The notes: generated by a model not told the origin, from the sequence alone. 64,000 nt of DNA from Archangium violaceum (GCF_016859125.1 NZ_CP069338.1:11225501-11289500); one strand, 5' to 3'; shown: positions 14,037 through 23,477, counted from the first letter of the stretch. Program-made: numbers and translations.

Positions 14037-15281
14037 CTACCGCCGCTGAACGGCGCGCACCTCGATATCCACGGGCGAGGACGGCGTGGAGTTCTTGATG
14101 CGCTCGCACGTGGCGCCCGCGAAGGAGATGCCCTCCTCCGTCAGGCTCCAGGTGTCAGCCCCCGATGCGAGGCGCTCCTTGTTGACGTAGACCACCACCA
14201 GTTCCTGCGAGGTCGGGCGCTCGGAGGCATCGAAGGTCAGCAGGCAGGGATCCTTCACCAGGATCTTCCCGCTGATGTCCCGCAGGGCCGCGACCAGATC
14301 CGCCCTGTTGGCCGCCTGGAAGAACTGGCGCTTGCAGAGGCCATTTTCGCACGTGTCACCGTCACCCGTGCCGCAATCCGAGTTCTGCGCACACTTGCGC
14401 TTGAAACCGCCCGCCACGGCCATGGCGTTGAGCGTCTCAGCGCCCTTTTGCCCCGAGGTGCTGGAGGATTCGAAGTCCGCGCCGAAGCCGATGACGATGG
14501 TCTGGATCCCCTTGGAGCCCAGCTCCTTCACCGCCGCCACCGAGGCATCATCGTCGAGGCAGCCGATCTGCTTGGCGGAAGCGGCCTCACAACTCTGCAG
14601 GGTGCAGAAGCACTGCGGATAAGGCGTCGGATGGGCCGAGTTGCAGTTGGGAAGACCGTCCGTGAGCAGCAGCACGAAGTCGTCACGATCCGCCGTCTGC
14701 AGCTCGCTGAGCCCACCCATGAACTTGAGGCTCTGGCCGGTGGGCGTACCACCCGCGGGCGTCGGCTCACCCGTGGACGAGGAGTTCTTGATCTTGAAGA
14801 TCTCCGCCTTCACCTCCTCGGCCTTGTTTCCGAGCGAGGCCTCGTCCTCGACGCCATCGGCGGGAAGATCGACGCTGATCGTGGACGTGGAGCCACACGA
14901 GGCATCCGCCGGGTAGGTGGCGAGCCCGAAACGCGCGAGGGTGCCACTGCTGTCGAGGAAGTCCCGCATCGCGGCCTGCAGCTCGCTCCAGCGCGTGGGG
15001 CAGGTGGCCGTGTTGCACGGACGCGTCTGGCCACAGAGCTCGCCGGCCACCATGCAGTCCGAATCCGACGGGTCCACCGGATCCTTCATCGAGCCGGACT
15101 TGTCCACCAGCAGCATCAGGTTCGGCTTGGCCGCCCGCGCCTCGATATACCGCGTCTCCGTCGTCTGGGAAATGGCGAGCGGATCCACCGGCTCGAAGTC
15201 ATAGGTCTGGCAACCGGTGGCGAGAACACCACCGAAGGTGCCCAGCACGAGGGCGCTCAGGAAGGTCAGCTTGGCGCGCAT
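14037..15281 (-). CDS. VWA-domain lipoprotein
   Basis: A 414-residue predicted lipoprotein: signal MRAKLTFLSALVLGTFGGV, lipobox LATGC. A von Willebrand factor A domain begins near residue 53 with LMLLVDKSGSMKDP, the DxSxS metal-binding site, and continues with a second conserved stretch FVLLLTDGLPNC near residue 200. Many Cys pairs (CGQTRPCNTATCP, CFCTLQSCEAA, CAQNSDCGTGDGDTCENGLC) suggest disulphides outside the cytoplasm. The start ATG at 15281 has GGAG upstream and gives a proper signal peptide. Similar proteins are common in myxobacteria; the role is unknown, perhaps adhesion or a protein complex on the surface. Confidence 0.85.
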   Translation of the reverse strand: MRAKLTFLSALVLGTFGGVLATGCQTYDFEPVDPLAISQTTETRYIEARAAKPNLMLLVDKSGSMKDPVDPSDSDCMVAGELCGQTRPCNTATCPTRWSELQAAMRDFLDSSGTLARFGLATYPADASCGSTSTISVDLPADGVEDEASLGNKAEEVKAEIFKIKNSSSTGEPTPAGGTPTGQSLKFMGGLSELQTADRDDFVLLLTDGLPNCNSAHPTPYPQCFCTLQSCEAASAKQIGCLDDDASVAAVKELGSKGIQTIVIGFGADFESSSTSGQKGAETLNAMAVAGGFKRKCAQNSDCGTGDGDTCENGLCKRQFFQAANRADLVAALRDISGKILVKDPCLLTFDASERPTSQELVVVYVNKERLASGADTWSLTEEGISFAGATCERIKNSTPSSPVDIEVRAVQRR

Positions 15282-15406
15282 AGATTGATTTCGCTCCGCG
15301 GAAACAGGCACGGGGCTTCCCCCGCGCCTACCAGGGTCCGGCCCCGAAAGTTCGCCGAGGATACCCTCTCCGGCGCACCCACGGCCAGCATCAACTCCAG
15401 GCCTAC

Positions 15407-15799
15407 CTAGAGGGCAAGGGTGCGTGCTGTGGCCGTCAATCTCCACAACGACGCCAGTCCCATCACCTCGTCCAGCGTCCCCCGAAGCTCCTCCGGCGCG
15501 TATCCACAGATTCTTACCGTGGTGTCGCACGCCACGAGCTTCGCCCCCAGTGCCCGCGCCTCCTCCAACATGCGTGCCGGAGTGGACACTCCGAGCCCCT
15601 CCGCCCGTGCACTTTCCGACAGCTCCTTCTCACTGTGCGGCAGACCGAAACGGCCTCGCACCAGCGCCCGCAGTGCGTCGAAGGCGAAGACGAAGTACAC
15701 CTCGTCCCCCATCGCCGCCGCGGTCTTGCCCATCGAGGCGGCCTGGTACGCAGGCTCGTAGGTGGCGTGCTGTAGGAAGAAGAAGACGCGTCCGGCCAT
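15407..15799 (-). CDS. DsrE/DsrF-like family protein
   Basis: A 130-residue cytoplasmic protein with the DsrE fold pattern: a first strand VFFFLQHATYEPAYQAASMG, a helix and strand VYFVFAFDALRAL, a linker, and the strand KLVACDTTVRICGY with two cysteines. DsrE-type proteins carry sulfur or act in redox relays; which partner it serves is not visible. The start ATG at 15799 is used because it begins the fold. It lies 125 bases upstream of the VWA lipoprotein in the same direction. Confidence 0.65.
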   Translation of the reverse strand: MAGRVFFFLQHATYEPAYQAASMGKTAAAMGDEVYFVFAFDALRALVRGRFGLPHSEKELSESARAEGLGVSTPARMLEEARALGAKLVACDTTVRICGYAPEELRGTLDEVMGLASLWRLTATARTLAL

Positions 15800-15918
15800 G
15801 GGCGCGCGACAATACAAGAATCCACTTTCAGCAAAAGGCACTCGGGGTGCGTCGAATCCTCCCGCGTCTCCGGCCTATAACGGGGCCCCGTCGAAGGTCC
15901 GTACGAGGGAGCTCCCCC

Positions 15919-16557
15919 ATGCCATTCTCCCCCCAGTCCGTTCCCGCTCGCGCCGCCTCGCGCTCCCGCGGATGGCGCGCCGCCCTGGTCCCCACGTGCG
16001 CGCTCGCCACGTTGCTCCTGACGGGGCCTTCCCCCCTGGGCGAGGCCGCCGCGGTCAGGATGCCCCCCTCCGCGCCCCAGCCCCGCGCAACGGTCCGTGA
16101 GGAGATCCTCCGCCTGCTCGAGAGCCCCGAGTCCCTCCCCCGCGCCGCGGACTGGGCCCCGCTCGGACCCGAAGCACTCTCCGAATTGCTCGGGCTCGCC
16201 AGCAACCCCTCCACCCCCGAGCTCCAACGCACCCGCGCCGTCGCCGCCATCGCCGTGGTGGAGAACCCCGAGGCCACCCAGCGCCTCCAGCGACTCCTGC
16301 TCAGCCAGACCACCCCAGACTCCGTGCGCGCCGCCGCCACGCTCGCCCTCGGCCGCCGCGCGGGGCTCGAGGCCTTCCCCCTGCTGACCCCACTCCTCTC
16401 CGATCGCAGCGAGCATGTTCGCGCAACCGCCGCCCAGACCCTCGGACGGATGGGCGGCACCGAGGCCCGCAAGGTCCTGGAGGAACGGTTGCCCTTCGAG
16501 GAGACCCTCGCCGTCCGCGAGGCGATCCAGCAGGGGCTCAGCTACATCGAGCCCTAG
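15919..16557 (+). CDS. Exported HEAT-repeat protein
   Basis: A 212-residue protein with an N-terminal Arg-rich region and a hydrophobic segment (residues 22-38, AALVPTCALATLLLTG), probably a signal peptide or anchor. From residue 65 on, helical HEAT/armadillo-type repeats follow (QRTRAVAAIAVVENPEATQRL, SVRAAATLALGRRAGLEAFPL, HVRATAAQTLGRMGGTEARKV). Such repeats bind other proteins. The start ATG at 15919 has GAGGGAG upstream. No specific function can be given. Confidence 0.75.
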   Translation: MPFSPQSVPARAASRSRGWRAALVPTCALATLLLTGPSPLGEAAAVRMPPSAPQPRATVREEILRLLESPESLPRAADWAPLGPEALSELLGLASNPSTPELQRTRAVAAIAVVENPEATQRLQRLLLSQTTPDSVRAAATLALGRRAGLEAFPLLTPLLSDRSEHVRATAAQTLGRMGGTEARKVLEERLPFEETLAVREAIQQGLSYIEP

Positions 16558-16593
16558 GACGTGGGGCTCGCATCGGAGCGGAGCTTTCGTTAG

Positions 16594-17298
16594 ATGGGGG
16601 CCATGCGCCCCACCGTGCTCCTCTTCGACATCGATGGCACCCTCGTCACCACCGGAGGCGCCGGTCGACGCTCCCTCGCACTCGCCTTCGAGCGCCTCCA
16701 CGGCCGCCGCGATGCCTGTGACTCCTTCAGCCTGTCCGGCATGACCGACCGCGCCATCGTCCGCAAGGCGCTCGACATCATCGGCGTCCCCCCCACCCCC
16801 GAGGCCATCACCGCCGTCATCGACACCTACCTCCAGTACCTCGCCCAGGAGGTCCCCCTCGTCGATGAGCGCGACTACCGCCTCCACCCCGGCATGCGCG
16901 AGGCCGTCGACGCCGCCCTGTCCCGCCAGGGCTTCGCCGTGGGGCTCGGCACCGGCAACGTGCGCGAGGGTGCCCGCATCAAGCTCGAGCGCGTCCGCAT
17001 CCACGACCGCTTCTCCTTCGGGGGCTTCGGCTGCGACCACGAGGACCGCGTCGAGCTCATCCGCCATGGCGCCCGCAGCGGCGCCGCCCTGCTCCGCGTC
17101 CCCGTCGAGGAGTGCCGCGTCGTCGTCATCGGCGATACCCCCAAGGACATCGCCGCCGCCCAGGGCATCGGCGCCACCAGCATCGGCGTGGGGACCGGCA
17201 ATTTCACCCCCGAGGCCCTGCTCGCCTCCGGCGCCACCTATGCCTTCCCCGACTTCACCGCCCGCGAAGCGCTCGCCGCCCTGCTCGACGGGCGCTGA
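16594..17298 (+). CDS. HAD-superfamily hydrolase (phosphatase-like)
   Basis: A 234-residue HAD phosphohydrolase. Motif I is LLFDIDGTLVTTGG with nucleophile Asp12 and Asp14, motif II is GLGTGN, and motif IV is VVVIGDTPKDIAAA. A helical cap of about 70 residues follows motif I, as in phosphoglycolate-phosphatase-like members. Substrate is not deducible. The start may be ATG 16594 or the ATG three codons later. It stands 36 bases after the HEAT gene on the same strand. Confidence 0.85.
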   Translation: MGAMRPTVLLFDIDGTLVTTGGAGRRSLALAFERLHGRRDACDSFSLSGMTDRAIVRKALDIIGVPPTPEAITAVIDTYLQYLAQEVPLVDERDYRLHPGMREAVDAALSRQGFAVGLGTGNVREGARIKLERVRIHDRFSFGGFGCDHEDRVELIRHGARSGAALLRVPVEECRVVVIGDTPKDIAAAQGIGATSIGVGTGNFTPEALLASGATYAFPDFTAREALAALLDGR

Positions 17299-17380
17299 AC
17301 CGGGTTCGCTCTTCCGGTAACGCTCCGTCCCGGGTGTGCTATCTCGGCCGTCCCGCCCGGACCCGAGGAGGCCCCACCCC

Positions 17381-18517
17381 ATGTCGTTGTCCACCCTCGA
17401 AGCCTACGATCTCGTCCGTTTCGCCGAGGCCTTCGACTCGCGCCTCGCCGCCGCCGATGAGCTGCTCGCGGGCCGCCCGGGTCTGGAGCGCGAGAAGGAG
17501 TGGCTGGCCACCGCCGTACAGCTCATCCGCACCGAGCGCGCCCCCGCCGCCTCCATCCTGGAGAAGGTGCGCGACCTGCCCGAGCTCGAGGAGGTCCGCG
17601 AGGAGTTCGCCTTCAACCTCCAGAACGTCTGGGTCGACAGCCTGGAGAAGCTCCACGCCGGCATCACCTTCTGCGCCAGCAGCCGCTCCCCCGTCATCGA
17701 GGCCCTCTTCCCCCACCTCAAGTTCCCCCAGCTGCGCCGCGCCTCCCGCGAGACCCTCCAGGAGTTCGTCGCCAGCTACGAGCGCCGCCTCAAGTCCTCC
17801 TACGTCTCCCGCATCCTCGCCCGCGACGACTTCTCCTTCGTCCGCCCCGTGCTGAACCAGGTGGCCACCGCCTACGCCCACTGGCAGTCCTGCTTCGCCC
17901 CCGTTCAGCTCCCCCATGAGCAGGCCGCGCCCCTCCGCGCCGAGCTCATCGCCCTGGGCAAGCGCCTGGACATCGCCCTGCGCCAGGCCCGGTGCCTCGC
18001 CGAGGCCGCCCTCGCCCCCCTCCCGGAGGCCTTCGAGAACTCCGGTCTCGCCGCCAAGCCGCGCAAGCGCGCCGGTCGCGGGCTGCCGATCCCGGACTCG
18101 ACCGAGGTGGCCCCTCCCGAGGCCGGTGCCCCCGAGGCCGAGGTCGTGGACCCCACTCCTCTCGAGTCCAACTCCGTCGAGCCCAGTGCCGCGGAGCTGG
18201 CCGAGCTCGCCGCGCTCTCCGGGTCCGCACCGCCCTCGGAGCCGGGTTCCTCCGAGGCCCCTCCCGAGGCCGGTGCCCCCGAGATCGCCGCCGCGGCTCC
18301 GGCTTCGGAGGCCCAGCCGGCTTCCGAGCCACCGCCCGCTCCTCCTGCCGCCGAGCCTCCTGCCGCCGAGCCTCCTGCCGCCGAGGCCTCGGCTCCAGAG
18401 GCCGCACCCGATCCCGAGGCGAAGCCCACCCCGGAGGCGAGGTCCGCTCCCAAGGTGGCCGGCAAGCGCGGACGCAAGAAGAGCGAGCCCAAGTCCACCA
18501 CCTCGGAGTCGACCTGA
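17381..18517 (+). CDS. Hypothetical protein with Ala/Pro/Glu-rich tail
   Basis: A 378-residue protein that I do not recognise. Residues 1-225 are a helical, charged domain (MSLSTLEAYDLVRFAEAFD...). The rest (about 235-378) is low-complexity, rich in Pro, Ala and Glu, with PPAAE units repeated, ending in a basic stretch KVAGKRGRKKSEPKS. The DNA there contains a 15-base unit repeated three times and a 28-base direct repeat. The start ATG at 17381 is preceded by GAGGAGG. It lies just upstream of hrpB with a 38-base gap, so the two may be co-transcribed. Confidence 0.75.
   Translation: MSLSTLEAYDLVRFAEAFDSRLAAADELLAGRPGLEREKEWLATAVQLIRTERAPAASILEKVRDLPELEEVREEFAFNLQNVWVDSLEKLHAGITFCASSRSPVIEALFPHLKFPQLRRASRETLQEFVASYERRLKSSYVSRILARDDFSFVRPVLNQVATAYAHWQSCFAPVQLPHEQAAPLRAELIALGKRLDIALRQARCLAEAALAPLPEAFENSGLAAKPRKRAGRGLPIPDSTEVAPPEAGAPEAEVVDPTPLESNSVEPSAAELAELAALSGSAPPSEPGSSEAPPEAGAPEIAAAAPASEAQPASEPPPAPPAAEPPAAEPPAAEASAPEAAPDPEAKPTPEARSAPKVAGKRGRKKSEPKSTTSEST
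18109..18385 (+). repeat. Short direct repeats coding the Pro/Ala/Glu tail
   Basis: A 28-base sequence is repeated exactly at 18109-18136 and 18256-18283. The 15-base unit cctcctgccgccgag occurs three times in a row at 18341-18385. All keep the reading frame (5-residue unit PPAAE). Confidence 0.85.
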
Positions 18518-18555
18518 AAGCCGGGGCCTCGCGCCCCCGTTAAGAGGAATCGGCC

Positions 18556-21120
18556 ATGGCCGACGTCGCCCTTCCCATCGATCCGCTCCTGCCCGAGATC
18601 GTCTCCACCCTGCGTGGCGCGAGCTCGCTCGTCCTGGAAGCCCCTCCCGGCGCCGGCAAGACGACCCGCGTGCCCCGTGCCCTGCTCGAGGCCGGCCTCG
18701 GTCAGGGCAAGGAGATCGTCGTCCTCCAGCCCCGCCGCCTCCCCACCCGGCTCGCCGCCCAGCGCGTCTCCGAGGAGATCGGCGAGCGCGTGGGCGAGAC
18801 CGTCGGCTACCAGGTCCGTTTCGAGGACGTCCGCGGCCCCAAGACGCGCCTCTCCTTCGTCACCGAGGGCGTGCTCGGCCGGCGTCTCCTCTCCGATCCC
18901 ACCCTGCGCGACGTGGGCGTCGTCGTGCTCGATGAGTTCCACGAGCGCCACCTCTCCGCCGACATCTCGCTCGCCCTCCTCCGCCGCCTCCAGCAGGGCC
19001 CCCGGCGCGACCTGAAGATCGTGGTCATGTCCGCCACGCTCGAGGCCGCTCCCATCAGCGCCTACCTCGACCACTGCCCCACCCTGCGCTCCGAGGGCCG
19101 CCGCTTCGACGTCAGCCTCGAGTACCTCCCCACCGCCGATGACCGCTACCTCGATGCCCAGGTGCTCTCCGGCATCAAGCGGCTCCATGCCAACGGCCTC
19201 GACGGCGACGTGCTCGTGTTCCTCCCCGGCGCCGGGGAGATCCGCCGCGCCCGGGAGACCTGCGCCGAGTTCGCCGAACGTCACGGCATCGACCTGCTCC
19301 CCCTCCACGGCGACCTGCCCCCCGCCGAGCAGGACCGCGCCGTGCGCCGCAGCTCGCGCCGGAAGATCATCCTCTCCACCAACGTCGCGGAGACCTCCGT
19401 CACCATCGACGGGGTCGCCGCCGTCATCGATTCCGGACTGGCCCGCGTGGCCTCGCACTCGCCCTGGTCCGGGCTGCCCATCCTCAAGCTCGCCAAGGTG
19501 AGCCGCGCCTCCGCCACCCAGCGCGCCGGCCGCGCCGGCCGTACCCGCTCCGGCCACTGTCTCCGCCTCTACACCCAGCACGACTTCGACGGCCGCCCCG
19601 AGCAGGACGCCCCCGAAATCCGCCGCATGGACCTGGCCGAGACCGTGCTCGCCCTGCGCGCCTCGGGCATCAAGGACCTGGCCTCCTTCCCCTTCTTCGA
19701 GCCCCCTCCGGCCGCCTCGCTCGAAGCCGCGGAAACGCTCCTGCGCCGCCTGGGCGCCGTCGCCTCCGATGGCTCCGTGACGGACATCGGCCAGCGGCTC
19801 CTTCGCTTCCCCCTCCACCCACGCCAGGCCCGCATCATCGCCGAGGGCGAACGGCGCGGCGTCGGCGCGGACGCGGCCCTGCTCGCCGCCCTCGTCGGTG
19901 AGCGTGACATCCGCCGCGAGGCTCGCACCAACCTCTCCGGACCGGGCCGGGCCGCCAACGTCGTCGCCGGGCCCTCGGATCTGCTGGAGCTGCTCGAGCG
20001 CTTCCGCGAGGCCGAGCGCGCCAACTTCTCCTCCGGCCGCGTCCAGTCGCTCTCCCTGGAGCAGGGCGCCGTGCAGGCCGTGGATCGCGTCCAGCGCCAG
20101 CTCCGGCGCGCCGTGCGCGAGCAGGGGCAGCGGCCCTCCCGTCCCGAGGACGTGGAACAGGCGCTGATGCTCAGCGCGCTCGCCGGCTACCCGGACCGCG
20201 TGGCCCGCCGCCGCAAGCCCCGCGCCCCCGACCTCCTGCTCTTCGGCGGCGGCACCGCGCAGCTCTCCGAGGTCAGCGTCGTCCAGGAGCCCGATCTGAT
20301 GATCGCCGTGGACGCAGAGGAGCGCCCCGGCCGTGGCGTCATCATCCGCCTCGCCAGCGCCGTCGAGCCCGAGTGGCTCCTCGACCTGTACCCCGACGCA
20401 CTGGAGGAGGTGGATGCCCTCCAGTGGAACCCCGCCTCCAAGCGCGTCGAGCGCATCACCCGCCTGTCCTACGGCAACCTCGTCCTCGAGGAGACCCGTA
20501 CGCCCGCTCCGCCCTCCGAGGAGGCCGCGCGCGTGCTCGTGGAACAGGCCCTCGCCGCCGGACCTGGCCGCTTCGCCGACCCCGAGGCCCTCCAGCAATG
20601 GCGCACCCGTGTCGCCCTGCTCGCCCAGGCCTTCCCCGAGGCTGGCTTCCCCACCGTGGACGACGCGTTCATGCGCGACTCGCTCGCGTCCCTGTGCGCC
20701 GGCGCCCGGAGCTTCGCGGACCTCGAAGGCGTCTCACTCCTCGACGCGCTCTACTCCCGGCTCACCTCCGAGCAGGCCCGCCTCCTCTCCAACCACGCCC
20801 CCGAGAAGGTCTCCCTCCCCGGTGGGCGCACCGCCAAGGTCCACTACGAGCCCGGCAAGCCCCCTTGGGTCGAGTCCCGGCTCCAGGACTTCTTCGGTAT
20901 GGCCCAGGGGCCCAGTGTGTGCGCCGGGCGGGTTCCGCTCGTGCTCCACCTGCTCGCGCCCAACATGCGGGCCGTCCAGGTGACCACGGACCTCGCGGGC
21001 TTCTGGGAGCGGCACTACCCCTCCATCCGCAAGGAGCTGTGCCGGAAGTACCCGAAGCACAGCTGGCCCGAGGACCCGCGCCACGCGCAGACCCCGGCCG
21101 AGCGCGGCCGACGGATTTGA
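18556..21120 (+). CDS. hrpB: ATP-dependent helicase HrpB (DEAH-type)
   Basis: An 854-residue DExH-box helicase, usual HrpB length. Motif I is PPGAGKTT near residues 30-37, motif Ia LQPRRLPTRLAAQRV, motif II DEFHERH near residue 126, motif III SATLE, motif V STNVAETSVTIDGV and motif VI QRAGRAGRT. The C-terminal part has the HrpB-specific domain (LLFGGGTAQLSE...; the conserved end KHSWPEDP). HrpB helicases act on RNA or nucleoprotein, but the physiological substrate is poorly known. The start ATG at 18556 has GAGGAA upstream. Confidence 0.93.
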   Translation: MADVALPIDPLLPEIVSTLRGASSLVLEAPPGAGKTTRVPRALLEAGLGQGKEIVVLQPRRLPTRLAAQRVSEEIGERVGETVGYQVRFEDVRGPKTRLSFVTEGVLGRRLLSDPTLRDVGVVVLDEFHERHLSADISLALLRRLQQGPRRDLKIVVMSATLEAAPISAYLDHCPTLRSEGRRFDVSLEYLPTADDRYLDAQVLSGIKRLHANGLDGDVLVFLPGAGEIRRARETCAEFAERHGIDLLPLHGDLPPAEQDRAVRRSSRRKIILSTNVAETSVTIDGVAAVIDSGLARVASHSPWSGLPILKLAKVSRASATQRAGRAGRTRSGHCLRLYTQHDFDGRPEQDAPEIRRMDLAETVLALRASGIKDLASFPFFEPPPAASLEAAETLLRRLGAVASDGSVTDIGQRLLRFPLHPRQARIIAEGERRGVGADAALLAALVGERDIRREARTNLSGPGRAANVVAGPSDLLELLERFREAERANFSSGRVQSLSLEQGAVQAVDRVQRQLRRAVREQGQRPSRPEDVEQALMLSALAGYPDRVARRRKPRAPDLLLFGGGTAQLSEVSVVQEPDLMIAVDAEERPGRGVIIRLASAVEPEWLLDLYPDALEEVDALQWNPASKRVERITRLSYGNLVLEETRTPAPPSEEAARVLVEQALAAGPGRFADPEALQQWRTRVALLAQAFPEAGFPTVDDAFMRDSLASLCAGARSFADLEGVSLLDALYSRLTSEQARLLSNHAPEKVSLPGGRTAKVHYEPGKPPWVESRLQDFFGMAQGPSVCAGRVPLVLHLLAPNMRAVQVTTDLAGFWERHYPSIRKELCRKYPKHSWPEDPRHAQTPAERGRRI

Positions 21121-21157
21121 GGGGGTACGGCGGGGTTCAACCCGGGGGCTTCGATAC

Positions 21158-21194
21158 CCTCACCCCGTCCCTCTCCCAGGGGGAGAGGGGTGAG
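21158..21194. terminator. Bidirectional hairpin between hrpB and the GNAT gene
   Basis: tcacccc-gt-ccctctccc pairs with ggggagaggggtga around a 2-base loop. The two convergent genes end on either side, so it may stop both. Sequences of this CCCTCACCCC...GGGGTGAG type occur as dispersed repeats in many proteobacterial genomes, so this copy may be one of a family. Confidence 0.55.
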
Positions 21195-21199
21195 TGGGG

Positions 21200-21673
21200 C
21201 TACAGCTTCTTGCGCATCTCCAGGTGGTCGATGCCCGCTTCCTTGAAGACCTCGCCCAGCACTTCGTAGCCCTGCTTCTTGTAGAACTCGAGTGCGTACA
21301 ACTGTGAGTGAAGCATGATGCCGTTCACTCCCCGACGCCGCGCCTCGTCCTCCAGCGTCGTCAGGAGCATCGCGCCCACCCGGGCCTTCCGGTGCGCCTG
21401 CAGCACCGCCATTCGTCCGATCTGCGCCCACACCCCGGACTCTCCGGGTGGCGGCTCTGGTAACATCACCAGACGCCCCGTCCCGATGGCGTGCCCACCC
21501 TGAAAGGCCAGCACGTGGTACGCCTTCGCATCCTCGGCGTCCCGCTCGATGCCTTCGGGCACGTGCTGCTCTTCGATGAACACCACCTCGCGGATGGCGA
21601 GCGCCTGCCACAACTCAGCTTCGTTCTTGATCTGAGCGATGGTGACCGGCTGGGGATTCTCCGCGTTCGACAT
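21200..21673 (-). CDS. GNAT-family N-acetyltransferase
   Basis: A 157-residue acetyltransferase. The acetyl-CoA loop region is IGRMAVLQAHRKARVGAMLL (R/QxxGxG/A-like), preceded by VLAFQGGHAIGTGRLVML and followed by LHSQLYALEFYKKQGYEVLGE. The N-terminal part (ALAIREVVFIEEQHVPEGIE) resembles ElaA-like or predicted GNAT enzymes that act on small molecules. The start ATG at 21673 fits the fold; the open frame extends further upstream without homology. The substrate is unknown. Confidence 0.85.
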   Translation of the reverse strand: MSNAENPQPVTIAQIKNEAELWQALAIREVVFIEEQHVPEGIERDAEDAKAYHVLAFQGGHAIGTGRLVMLPEPPPGESGVWAQIGRMAVLQAHRKARVGAMLLTTLEDEARRRGVNGIMLHSQLYALEFYKKQGYEVLGEVFKEAGIDHLEMRKKL

Positions 21674-21925
21674 GACGCCAAGCAAGGTACACAAATCCCG
21701 GCGGCTCAAACAGACGAAAAGGCATACCGACGCATCGGACGCTCCCATGGAGCAGGACCCACCATGCAGGCTGCCAGGCGTCCGCCCCCCGCTCGCCCCG
21801 GGGCGTCCTACCTCGGGGGCCACTTCGCCATCGTACCCGTCACGTCCTCCCCGTTTTCGCCGCCGCGCACGTTCTCCGCGTCTCCCCGGAGAGCCCGGCT
21901 CCCCGGCGTGGTAACTTCCGGCGCG

Positions 21926-22996
21926 ATGCGATCCGCTCTCCTCGCACTCGCCCTCTGCCTCGTCTCCCTCCCCGCCGCGGCCCAGCCCGAGGTCTTCTTC
22001 GGCTCCGGCAACGACGTCCCCAACATCAAGGAGGAGGACTTCGACCGCCGCTTCCTCAAGACCGGCATCAACCAGGCCCTCGTCCAGGGGACGAAGGATC
22101 CGAACTGCGCCCAGCTCCTCGGGGGGCTGCTCACGCTGCTCGGAGAGACCGCGCCCCTGCTCCACAAGCGCGACGAGAACTTCTACCTGGACCCCCTGCT
22201 CGTCGAGGCGCTCAACACGCAGCTCAGCACCCCGCGCTTCCAGGCCAACGTGTACCTGGTGGCCATGGTGCGGCGCGTGCTGATCGACCGCAAGCTCTCC
22301 CCCAAATGGTTCCAGACGGCGGCCGCCCTCGGGCCCGTGGTGCTCACCATCGACGTGGGCAAGCTGCGCTTCCTCTCCGAGGGACTGCAGCCCATCGACA
22401 GCTTCTTCCTCACCCTGCCCGCCCTGCGTGACCGCTACGAGATCGAGGTCCGCCGCGCCAACGCCACCGCCGCCCGCTCCGCCGAGAAGATGTTCCGCGA
22501 GAGCTACCTCGACCGGCAGGTGGCCTTCGGGGGCCTGGAGCTGATCGATCTGAGCGTGGAGCAGCCGAAAAAGAAGAAGAAGAAGTCCAAGAAGCGCGGG
22601 AGCGAGCCCCTCGAGGAGGCGCCCGAGGTGCCCACGGCCGTGGCCCGGATGGTGTGGTACCCGCCCGATCCCAACGCCGGAGAGATCAACGTCTTCGGCA
22701 CGCCCAAGAAGCGCCCCGTGGTCAACATCACCGCGCGGCTCGCGCCCCAGCAGTACCTGGATCTGAGCCGCATCCCCAAGGGCACCCAGTTGATGGTCCG
22801 CGGACGCTTCTGGGGCTTCAAGAAGGCGGTGGAGGAGGTGGAGCTGCGCGACGCGCTCATCTTCCAGGACCGCAACTGGTCCCAGGGCAACGTCCTGGTG
22901 GATCCCAACGCCGTCGCCCGCTGCCCGCTCGCCGTCAACGACTTGATGGGCGTCGCCCCCGCGCAGTCGGGAGCCTTCGGACAGCCCGGCCGCTAG
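21926..22996 (+). CDS. Secreted hypothetical protein
   Basis: A 356-residue protein with a clear signal peptide (MRSALLALALCLVSLPAAAQ). A basic run PKKKKKKSKKRG lies near residue 217. The C-terminal half has two beta-rich segments (VVNITARLAPQQYLDLS, GTQLMVRGRFWGFKKAVEEVELRDALIF) that resemble an OB-like or nucleic-acid-style barrel. I do not recognise the family. The start is ATG 21926, the first methionine before the signal. It ends 7 bases before the convergent membrane-protein gene. Confidence 0.75.
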   Translation: MRSALLALALCLVSLPAAAQPEVFFGSGNDVPNIKEEDFDRRFLKTGINQALVQGTKDPNCAQLLGGLLTLLGETAPLLHKRDENFYLDPLLVEALNTQLSTPRFQANVYLVAMVRRVLIDRKLSPKWFQTAAALGPVVLTIDVGKLRFLSEGLQPIDSFFLTLPALRDRYEIEVRRANATAARSAEKMFRESYLDRQVAFGGLELIDLSVEQPKKKKKKSKKRGSEPLEEAPEVPTAVARMVWYPPDPNAGEINVFGTPKKRPVVNITARLAPQQYLDLSRIPKGTQLMVRGRFWGFKKAVEEVELRDALIFQDRNWSQGNVLVDPNAVARCPLAVNDLMGVAPAQSGAFGQPGR

Positions 22997-23003
22997 TCAC
23001 GCG

Positions 23004-23477
23004 CTACCCGGCGATGGCCGGGGACGCGCTCCGGGCCGCCGACCGGGCCGCGGCGGTCCGCCACATCCAGGGCGCCGTCACGAGCTGGAAGAGACCCAAC
23101 GTGCCGTTCAGGTAGATCCACTGGTGGTGCAGGTAGCGCGCCTGGAGCCACCACTGAACCATCAGCTCGAGGTTCATCACGAACACCAGCGAGGTGACCG
23201 CCACCATGAGCGCGATGCCCGCCTGGCGCCGCACCAGCAGCAGCACCACCGTCAGCGGATTGAAGAACGCGAACGACGTCGAGATGACGTTCCACACGAA
23301 TGGGAGGGTGGTGCCGGGCGCCGGCCCCGTCGTGCGCGCCAGCGGCTGGTTCATCACCAGGTCGACGATGTGAACGAACCCGCCGAAGCTGAAGCAGACG
23401 CAGTAGATGACGAGGAAGATGATCTCGGTGCGACGCGAGAGCGTCCGGGGGGACTGGGGGCTGGAGTCGGTGGTCAT
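23004..23477 (-). CDS. Four-helix membrane protein of unknown function
   Basis: A 157-residue integral membrane protein. Four hydrophobic segments are seen at about residues 18-38 (IIFLVIYCVCFSFGGFVHIV), 60-82, 88-110 and 118-140. No catalytic motif is visible. The start ATG at 23477 begins a short polar tail. It overlaps nothing and runs toward the secreted-protein gene at 21926-22996. Confidence 0.7.
   Translation of the reverse strand: MTTDSSPQSPRTLSRRTEIIFLVIYCVCFSFGGFVHIVDLVMNQPLARTTGPAPGTTLPFVWNVISTSFAFFNPLTVVLLLVRRQAGIALMVAVTSLVFVMNLELMVQWWLQARYLHHQWIYLNGTLGLFQLVTAPWMWRTAAARSAARSASPAIAG

Noticed and set aside
15514-17394. 626-codon minus-strand frame opposite the HEAT and HAD genes
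   Set aside because: Gly/Glu/Ala-rich shadow of two real plus-strand genes; its C-terminal part is a wrong frame of the DsrE-like gene.
17905-20598. Very long open frame on the minus strand opposite hrpB
   Set aside because: It mirrors the codon bias of hrpB, has Gly/Ala/Glu-rich composition with no known domain, and overlaps a certain gene completely.
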